A model generated the notes under the pieces. The model was not told the DNA's origin, did no database searches, and saw only the letters and a program-made list of their open reading frames with translations. Source: Agrobacterium fabrum (GTDB taxonomy: Bacteria > Pseudomonadota > Alphaproteobacteria > Rhizobiales > Rhizobiaceae). Taken from it: a stretch of 6,084 nt of DNA. Within the stretch, counting starts at the first letter, position 1; each line of letters begins with the position of its first letter. Shown one piece after another: positions 1 through 4,312 of the stretch. The translations under genes and the position numbers were made by a program. Location: contig QFOL01000236.1 of the NCBI GenBank assembly GCA_003241215.1, forward strand, positions 1 to 6,084. The letters are read 5' to 3'.

Positions 1-96
1 GGTGCGGCAGGCTTCAAACTTGATCGGTGATTGGGAGGAGGAGTACCACCGATCCACATCGAGCGACGCTGGGAGGAGGAGTGCGTCGCTTCGATG
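1..96 (-). ncRNA. alpha-r14/NfeR1-type (cuckoo-like) anti-Shine-Dalgarno small RNA, 3' end cut by window edge
   Basis: Read on the minus strand, the sequence forms two consecutive hairpins. Hairpin 1 pairs 57-69 with 83-96 (13 bp, T91 bulged) around a 13-nt loop at 70-82. Hairpin 2 pairs 22-29 with 47-54 (8 bp) around a 17-nt loop at 30-46. Both loops carry the identical minus-strand string ACTCCTCCTCCCA, which contains CCTCCTCCC, complementary to ribosome-binding sites. The stems differ in sequence, so the loops are what is conserved. This is the architecture known for rhizobial alpha-r14 RNAs (NfeR1 in Sinorhizobium) and for the related cuckoo/CcsR RNAs: two anti-SD hairpins followed by a terminator, about 115-125 nt in total. 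Such RNAs act in trans on the translation start regions of many mRNAs. The start near 95-96 is inferred from the CTATAT box at 103-108. The minus-strand GCCTGCCGCACC at 1-12 is probably the 5' arm of the terminator, with the rest outside the window. The gene lies downstream of sdh on the same strand. Confidence 0.8.
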
Positions 97-102
97 ATTG
101 GA

Positions 103-131
103 ATATAGCGGTATTCGTGATTTTTAACAGA
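103..131 (-). promoter_or_regulatory. putative promoter of the anti-SD small RNA
   Basis: The minus strand reads CTATAT at 103-108, which matches the -10 form known for rhizobial alpha-r14 promoters. It is placed so that transcription would begin at about 95-96, exactly at the base of the first hairpin. About 17 nt further upstream (126-131) the minus strand reads TCTGTT, a poor -35 element. A strong -10 with a weak -35 would fit a promoter that needs an activator. This is inferred from position and similarity only. Confidence 0.5.
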
Positions 132-140
132 GCAAGTCTC

Positions 141-155
141 GCAATGCAGCATTGC
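141..155. promoter_or_regulatory. perfect 15-bp palindrome, candidate operator upstream of the small RNA
   Basis: GCAATGC-A-GCATTGC is a perfect 7+1+7 inverted repeat centred on 148, about 53 bp upstream of the inferred small-RNA start. It lies in the 120-bp gap between that RNA and the end of sdh. TGCA occurs three times with an exact 8-bp period, at 145-148, 153-156 and 161-164. The hairpin has no following T-tract on the minus strand, so it does not look like an intrinsic terminator for sdh. A dimeric regulator site is the more natural reading. The regulator is unknown. Confidence 0.35.
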
Positions 156-216
156 ATTTCTGCATAGCTCTGAAATTCCTGCCCGGTTTTTCAGCACCCC
201 CGAAATCGCGGAGCAA

Positions 217-966
217 TCAGCTTTCGCGATGGACCTGGAAACCGGCAAAGGACTGGTTGACCGGCATGAGCTCGAGGCTGTTGATGTTGATATGTTTGGG
301 TTGCGAGGCGACCCAATAGATCGTGTTGGCGATATCATCGGCCGTGATCGGATTGACGCCCTTGTAGAGATTGTCCGAGGCTTCCTGACTGCCGCCTGTG
401 CGCACCAGCGTGAATTCCGTTTCGCACATACCGGGCTCGATCGAGGTCACCCGCACACCCTTGCCATGCAGGTCGGAGCGCAGGCCGAGCGAGAATTGCC
501 GCAGGAAGGCTTTCGTTCCGGCATAGACGTTACCGCCCGAATAGGGCCAGTGGGCGGCCACGGACGAGAGATTGACGACAATGCCCTTACGCTCGATCAG
601 CGTCGGCAACAGATGGTGGGTGATATTGAGGAGACCGGTGATGTTGGTGTCCACCATCGTCTGCCAGTCTTTCAGCGGCACCTGCGGCGCAGGTGCGGTG
701 CCGAGTGCCAGGCCGGCATTATTGACGAGAATGTCGATGTCCCGGAACCCTTCCGGCAAGCCGGCAAGCGCCTTTTTGGTCGCCTCTTCATCGGTAATGT
801 CGAAGGCGACGCCATGAAAGGCGGCGCCGAGTTCGGCGGCCAGCGCCTCCAGCCGTTCCGCCCGCCGGCCCGTGCCGATGACCTTCCAGCCCTCCTTGAC
901 GAAGCGCCGGGCCGTGGCCTGGCCGAAGCCGGAAGTCGCGCCGGTGATGAGGATGGTGCCGCTCAT
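217..966 (-). CDS. sdh: serine 3-dehydrogenase (SDR family, NADP-dependent)
   Basis: A 249-aa classical short-chain dehydrogenase of normal family length. Visible motifs are the TGATSGFG nucleotide-binding turn at residues 8-15, arginines R34/R35 after the second strand (NADP preference), NNAG at 82-85, catalytic S135, and Y148xxxK152. The whole sequence reads, from memory, like the serine 3-dehydrogenase characterised in Agrobacterium (EC 1.1.1.276) and is related to E. coli YdfG. That enzyme oxidises the hydroxyl of L-serine with NADP+ to 2-aminomalonate semialdehyde, which decarboxylates to aminoacetaldehyde; YdfG-like relatives also act on 3-hydroxy acids. It should be cytosolic, as no signal peptide is seen. 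The start has a strong GGAGG (plus-strand 974-978) at a 7-nt spacing. The ATG overlaps the stop of the upstream deoxyribosyltransferase gene as ATGA, so the two are co-transcribed and probably translationally coupled. No clear terminator follows. The family is certain; the physiological substrate in this strain is inferred. Confidence 0.9.
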   Translation of the reverse strand: MSGTILITGATSGFGQATARRFVKEGWKVIGTGRRAERLEALAAELGAAFHGVAFDITDEEATKKALAGLPEGFRDIDILVNNAGLALGTAPAPQVPLKDWQTMVDTNITGLLNITHHLLPTLIERKGIVVNLSSVAAHWPYSGGNVYAGTKAFLRQFSLGLRSDLHGKGVRVTSIEPGMCETEFTLVRTGGSQEASDNLYKGVNPITADDIANTIYWVASQPKHININSLELMPVNQSFAGFQVHRES

Positions 967-1577
967 GATGATGCCTCCACGATATCTGTTCTTTCAGGGT
1001 CGATCGGTGTCAGTAATTTTTCGGCCGCCGCTGCGAGACAGCGTCTGTAGGCGTCGAGATCCGTATAAAGCGCCTCCTGCGGGGCGTCGCCAACGATGAT
1101 GACGCCGCCGCGCCGCAGAATCCCGCCATGCAGCATGAGATTGTCGACCATGTCGAAATTCTCGATCGACAGCCCGTCCGGCCCGCGATACCGGCCCGTT
1201 TCATCCAGGGTGGCGATGCCGCCATAATGCGCCTTGATGCGGGTGAAGTGATTGGCCGCGACATTGGTATAGGCGAAAACCGGCTTGCCCAGCGCGCACA
1301 TGAAGCCCAGCTCGTAGCTTGTTCCCGTATCGGCGGCGATGCCGCGAAACGGCGTGAGGTTGGCGATCACCGCATCCGCTTCCAGCATCATCCGCTCATC
1401 GACGGCATTGATGTTGCAGCCGTGGCCAACCCTGGTTTCCGCCGGCGGGATCTGCAGATCGCCCGGCGAAAGCGGTATAAAACCGGCCTCCCGCGCAAGC
1501 GACGCCTTGAGATCGAGCATTTCACGCGCGTTCGGGAGGAAGACTTCCGGTCCGGCGAGATAGATTTTCTTTGTCAT
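963..1577 (-). CDS. nucleoside 2-deoxyribosyltransferase family protein
   Basis: A 204-aa soluble protein. It opens with KIYLAGPEVF (residues 4-13), the typical nucleotide-binding start of the nucleoside 2-deoxyribosyltransferase fold. It then has D69 in ADAVIANLTPFRG and the GTSYELG block at 85-91, whose E89 is the expected catalytic nucleophile, followed by GKPVFAYTN at 97-105. Enzymes of this family exchange bases between 2'-deoxynucleosides, or hydrolyse modified nucleosides and nucleotides, in purine and pyrimidine salvage. The sequence alone does not decide between transferase and hydrolase activity. The chosen ATG lies directly before the conserved KIYLAGP; the frame stays open far upstream, but that part is antisense to nrnC and has no family similarity. 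No Shine-Dalgarno sequence is visible before the start. The stop overlaps the sdh start by ATGA. It is divergent from nrnC across 177 bp. Confidence 0.85.
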   Translation of the reverse strand: MTKKIYLAGPEVFLPNAREMLDLKASLAREAGFIPLSPGDLQIPPAETRVGHGCNINAVDERMMLEADAVIANLTPFRGIAADTGTSYELGFMCALGKPVFAYTNVAANHFTRIKAHYGGIATLDETGRYRGPDGLSIENFDMVDNLMLHGGILRRGGVIIVGDAPQEALYTDLDAYRRCLAAAAEKLLTPIDPERTDIVEASS

Positions 1578-1651
1578 CGGGAATTCATGCGATCTGTGAG
1601 AAAAGGATTTCCCGAACCTAACCCGGGGACTTTCGCAAAGGCAAGTGCCAA

Positions 1652-1673
1652 GGGCGCGCAGCGTGACGCGCCC
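1652..1673. repeat. GC-rich inverted repeat in the divergent intergenic region
   Basis: GGGCGCG (1652-1658) and CGCGCCC (1667-1673) are a perfect 7-bp inverted repeat with an 8-nt spacer, midway between the divergent starts of the deoxyribosyltransferase gene and nrnC. It lacks a T-tract on either side, so it is not a terminator. It could be an operator or a leader hairpin of either gene, or chance in GC-rich DNA. Confidence 0.3.
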
Positions 1674-1690
1674 GACGGGCCGATAAAACG

Positions 1691-1719
1691 GTATCGTCCA
1701 GCCTTTCTTTCCGTTATAG
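1691..1719 (+). promoter_or_regulatory. weak candidate promoter for nrnC
   Basis: TTATAG at 1714-1719 resembles a -10 element, placed 36 bp before the nrnC start. The hexamer at the expected -35 distance (1691-1696, GTATCG) matches poorly. This is listed only because it is the best box in the leader region. Confidence 0.2.
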
Positions 1720-1754
1720 CCGGAGCGACAAACTGGAAATTTCTGGAGCAAGAC

Positions 1755-2381
1755 ATGGCAGCACCCATCCGTTACCACGAAGGCGATATTTCCGCCGAAG
1801 ATGCCGCGCGTTACACCGGCGCCATCGCCATCGATACGGAAACGCTGGGGCTGGTGCCACGCCGCGACCGTCTCTGCGTTGTCCAGCTCTCCCCCGGCGA
1901 TGGCACGGCGGATGTCATCCGCATCGCCGCCGGCCAGAAGGAAGCCCCGAACCTGGTCCGGATGCTGGCCGATCCGGCCCGCCAGAAGATTTTTCACTAT
2001 GGCCGCTTCGATATCGCCGTTCTGTTCCACACCTTCGGTGTGACGACCACGCCGGTCTTCTGCACCAAGATCGCCTCGCGCCTCACCCGCACCTATACCG
2101 ACCGGCATGGGCTGAAGGACAATCTGAAGGAAATGCTGGAAGTCGATATTTCCAAGGCGCAGCAATCCTCCGACTGGGCGGCCGAGACCCTGTCGCCTGC
2201 GCAGCTCGAATATGCCGCCTCCGACGTGCTTTACCTGCACGCGCTGCGCGACAGGCTGACGGACCGCCTCATCCGCGACGGCCGTCTCGACCATGCCGAT
2301 GCCTGCTTCGCCTTTCTGCCGACCCGCGCGAAGCTTGACCTCCTCGGTTGGGAAGAAACGGACATTTTCGCCCATAGCTGA
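1755..2381 (+). CDS. nrnC: NrnC-type nanoRNase / DEDDy 3'-5' exonuclease (often annotated ribonuclease D)
   Basis: A 208-aa DnaQ-fold exonuclease with all DEDDy residues: D27 and E29 in DTETLGL (27-33), D86 in HYGRFDIAVL (81-90), and Y153xxxD157 in YAASDVLYL. It has no HRDC domains and is far shorter than E. coli RNase D (about 375 aa). Its length, its internal blocks (CTKIASRLTRTYTDRHGLK, QQSSDWAAETLS) and its ending LDLLGW-DIFAHS match NrnC of Bartonella, Brucella and Agrobacterium as I recall them. NrnC forms an octameric ring and removes the last dinucleotides of RNA turnover, including pGpG from cyclic-di-GMP breakdown. It replaces Orn in many alphaproteobacteria and is often essential. 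GGAG at 1745-1748, 6 nt before the ATG, fixes the start. The open frame upstream of it is antisense to the deoxyribosyltransferase gene and is not coding. Confidence 0.92.
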   Translation: MAAPIRYHEGDISAEDAARYTGAIAIDTETLGLVPRRDRLCVVQLSPGDGTADVIRIAAGQKEAPNLVRMLADPARQKIFHYGRFDIAVLFHTFGVTTTPVFCTKIASRLTRTYTDRHGLKDNLKEMLEVDISKAQQSSDWAAETLSPAQLEYAASDVLYLHALRDRLTDRLIRDGRLDHADACFAFLPTRAKLDLLGWEETDIFAHS

Positions 2382-2430
2382 GCGTTCTCCCGCCCGGTTT
2401 AAGCACTGATTTACCGAAATTGCCTATTCT

Positions 2431-2452
2431 CGGCCGCAACTTTGGGCGGCCG
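2431..2452 (+). other. hairpin in the leader directly before the ribosome-binding site of the 409-aa gene
   Basis: CGGCCGC (2431-2437) can pair with GCGGCCG (2446-2452) around an 8-nt loop. The right arm touches the purine-rich GGGGA at 2452-2456 that serves the ATG at 2465. There is no T-tract, so it is a poor terminator for nrnC. It may instead affect translation of the gene that follows. Confidence 0.35.
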
Positions 2453-2464
2453 GGGACTTTCCAG

Positions 2465-3694
2465 ATGATTACTCCGCTACAGCAGACGGCGGGCATTGCA
2501 GTCAGCGATCTCATGCGGTCGATGGTCGAGGCCATCGAGGACCGGCAGCGCGAAGAGCAGGAAAAAGCCAACGGCATCCAAAAGGACGATGCGGTCAAGA
2601 CCCAGCCGCAGCCGGACGAAAGCCATCGCGTCGCCAATGAAAAGATAAGCGCCTATCTGTTTGGCATCATGAAGCCGGACGCCGATGCTTTTGCCGCACT
2701 TGTTTCCCGTTTTTCCTCCGCGCTGGGCATCACGCAGGAGACCGACGAGTCGAGCTTCTCCTTCGCCCGCAGACTTCAGGATGCGCTGACGCTGACCGAC
2801 AGTTTCGAAAAAACCGATGCGCAGGGAAAAGCCACGAAGATTTCCCTGACATCCTTCGGTGTTTCGGAGGGACAGGTCGTCGAGGTGCTGAACAATGGCG
2901 TCAACGCCAAGACCGATCCCATGGCCGCCCTCGCCGCCCGTATCGCAAAAAGCGCCGGCCTGACGGGCGCGGAAGAGAATTTCGGCGATGAGATGTCAAA
3001 AGCGATCATGGCGATGCGCGCGACCTTGCCGAAAAATGTCAGCGATCTCGAGGAATCCACCGGGCTCAAGCAACTCGGCATTTCCGCCAGGCAGATGATC
3101 GCGGCCATCGCCAACCCCTATGGGGACGAGGCGCGCGCCGTCAAGGGCGCTTTGGACGAACAGGCGCAGGGCACCCGCTTCATGACGCGTGAAACCCTGA
3201 AGGTCATTCAGCGTCTCGAAGATGTCGCCGATCCGAAAACCAAGGAAGAGTTGCAGGCCGAGCGCGGCGAAGAGCGCATCGGTAAGATCAACGATGCCGA
3301 AGTGAAGGCCGAGCGGGAAGAGGACATCAAGGCCCGTGACACGCAGGGCAAGCTTGAAGACGTACAGGAGCTTCAGGAGGTCGTGAAGGAGCATATGGAT
3401 GCTTCCGGCGAGGAGAAAACGGAAGACGCCGACCCGCAGGCGCCGGCCGACATATCCTCGGAGACCGCCCTGATCTCCGTCCTTGCGGCTATTCCCGCCG
3501 AAGACGCCGCCCCCGCTGCGAACGGAACTGAACCTTCGGAGACGGACGCGGCGGCCACGCCGGCCGATGCGGAAGACGACGCCGAAAAACTGCTCGATGC
3601 ACAGGCGCTTGTCGATGACGCCCGCACCGCCATTCTGCCGATTTCGATCGACGACAACGGACTTTATGAACTGCTGAAGAAAAAGGCGGCATGA
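2465..3694 (+). CDS. uncharacterised acidic helical protein with internal duplication and DDNGLY tail
   Basis: A 409-aa protein that I cannot assign to a family. Order: a short helical N-terminus (about 1-37) rich in E/Q/R; two related helical units at about 76-147 and 153-222; a strongly charged, probably coiled-coil segment at about 242-312; an acidic Ala/Pro/Glu linker at about 313-385; and a tail ending in PISIDDNGLYELLKKKAA, with DDNGLY at 396-401. No signal peptide or membrane segment is seen, so it should be cytoplasmic unless exported by another route. The ATG at 2465 is preferred over the in-frame TTG at 2420, because GGGGA lies 8 nt before it and the extra 15 codons run through a hairpin. 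It starts 83 bp after nrnC. It is followed after 48 bp by a small gene with the same tail motif, so the two probably form one transcription unit. It reads as a real gene by its steady codon pattern and ordered composition; its role is unknown. Confidence 0.75.
   Translation: MITPLQQTAGIAVSDLMRSMVEAIEDRQREEQEKANGIQKDDAVKTQPQPDESHRVANEKISAYLFGIMKPDADAFAALVSRFSSALGITQETDESSFSFARRLQDALTLTDSFEKTDAQGKATKISLTSFGVSEGQVVEVLNNGVNAKTDPMAALAARIAKSAGLTGAEENFGDEMSKAIMAMRATLPKNVSDLEESTGLKQLGISARQMIAAIANPYGDEARAVKGALDEQAQGTRFMTRETLKVIQRLEDVADPKTKEELQAERGEERIGKINDAEVKAEREEDIKARDTQGKLEDVQELQEVVKEHMDASGEEKTEDADPQAPADISSETALISVLAAIPAEDAAPAANGTEPSETDAAATPADAEDDAEKLLDAQALVDDARTAILPISIDDNGLYELLKKKAA
2690..3130 (+). 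repeat. two degenerate protein-level repeats within the 409-aa protein
   Basis: Residues 76-147 and 153-222 align by eye. ALVSRF--ALGIT in the first corresponds to ALAARI--SAGLT in the second. Later in each unit, LTSFGVSEGQVVEVLNN corresponds to LKQLGISARQMIAAIAN. The two units follow each other with only a few residues between. The similarity is weak but in register over both blocks, which suggests an old tandem duplication of a roughly 70-residue helical domain. Confidence 0.5.
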
Positions 3695-3742
3695 TTGCCG
3701 CTTGCGACAGTCACTTGAGCGAAACATGATGTGAGTTCAGAC

Positions 3743-4051
3743 ATGACAGATATTTCCGGCCTACCCGGCAGCGCCGCTTACGATGCCGAACCCAATGCCG
3801 CGCAGGCGCTCATGTCCATGGCCGCCCCGCCGCTCGTTCCGGATGAAGCGGTCTTCGCCGCCTCCGGTGAAGAGGATACGCCGACCGACCCTGCGGCCAC
3901 GCAGCCGGAGCGAAGCCTTCCCAAGGCGAGCTGGCTCGATGCCATGCCGCCGGAGGCTTTTGAGGCGGCAGCCGCTGATCCCGACCACATCTCCTCTGTT
4001 AACTCAGACGATAACGGCCTTTACCGCATGTTCATCGGCGTCTCGCCCTGA
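3743..4051 (+). CDS. small uncharacterised acidic protein with DDNGLY tail
   Basis: A 102-aa protein rich in Ala, Pro, Asp and Glu, probably largely disordered, with no recognised domain, signal peptide or membrane helix. The only marked block is the C-terminus, NSDDNGLYRMFIGVSP, in which DDNGLY (residues 89-94) is identical to the tail of the protein encoded just upstream. The nucleotide sequences of the two motifs differ at synonymous positions (GACGACAACGGACTTTAT against GACGATAACGGCCTTTAC), so the protein sequence seems to be kept by selection. The ATG at 3743 was chosen. An in-frame GTG at 3731, with GAGCGA 8 nt before it, would add four residues (MSSD) and cannot be excluded. It lies 48 bp after the 409-aa gene, probably in the same operon. 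Function unknown. Confidence 0.6.
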   Translation: MTDISGLPGSAAYDAEPNAAQALMSMAAPPLVPDEAVFAASGEEDTPTDPAATQPERSLPKASWLDAMPPEAFEAAAADPDHISSVNSDDNGLYRMFIGVSP

Positions 4052-4312
4052 CTGGAGCCGGCCGGAGAATTCCTTGGTTAGCCAAATCTTAATATCTGCA
4101 AGCCAAGATCGAGCCAGATGATTCTGTATGCGCAGGCGCTGGCATTGCGGCCAGGGCATGTATACGGCGCTCCCGCATGAGCGGGCGAGATGACACCTGT
4201 ACATCACCGGCGCGGCGATTTTTCAACATTTAAGCCAGATGCGGATCACAGAGCCAATGGGGATTGGCCCTTACGCAGCCAGCGGCGGTCACCGATAGAA
4301 ACGGAGCGCAGC
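4052..4312 (+). other. 261-bp non-coding leader region before the 519-aa gene
   Basis: No convincing gene is seen here. The region holds a TTGG-TTAG-CCAA mini-hairpin at about 4073-4084 without a T-tract, and a CCCGC/GCGGG stem at 4172-4176 and 4181-4185. An AT-richer patch at 4217-4233 could hold a promoter for the next gene, but no good -35/-10 pair is visible. The frame of the next gene is open back to an ATG at 4190. The peptide it would add has no domain-like character and the ribosome-binding site there is poor. Confidence 0.35.

Noticed and set aside
141..155. Intrinsic terminator for sdh
   Set aside because: The palindrome is not followed by a T-tract on the minus strand and lies over 60 bp after the stop.
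229..1050. A 273-aa open frame on the plus strand opposite sdh
   Set aside because: It mirrors a well-supported SDR gene, has Arg/Gly-rich content typical of an antisense frame in GC-rich DNA, and shows no domain.
1128..1754. A 209-codon upstream extension of nrnC in the same frame
   Set aside because: It runs antisense through the deoxyribosyltransferase gene, NrnC proteins begin at the MAAPIRYHEGD-like start, and a good ribosome-binding site lies before 1755.
1578..2375. A 266-codon upstream extension of the deoxyribosyltransferase frame
   Set aside because: It is antisense to nrnC, and the family starts at KIYLAGP.
4118..4180. A 20-codon open frame in the gap before the 519-aa gene
   Set aside because: It has no ribosome-binding site, no recognisable peptide character, and a length expected by chance.
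4190..4312. An earlier ATG for the 519-aa gene
   Set aside because: The added 41 residues look like translated leader sequence, and the ATG at 4313 has a clearly better-placed GGAG.
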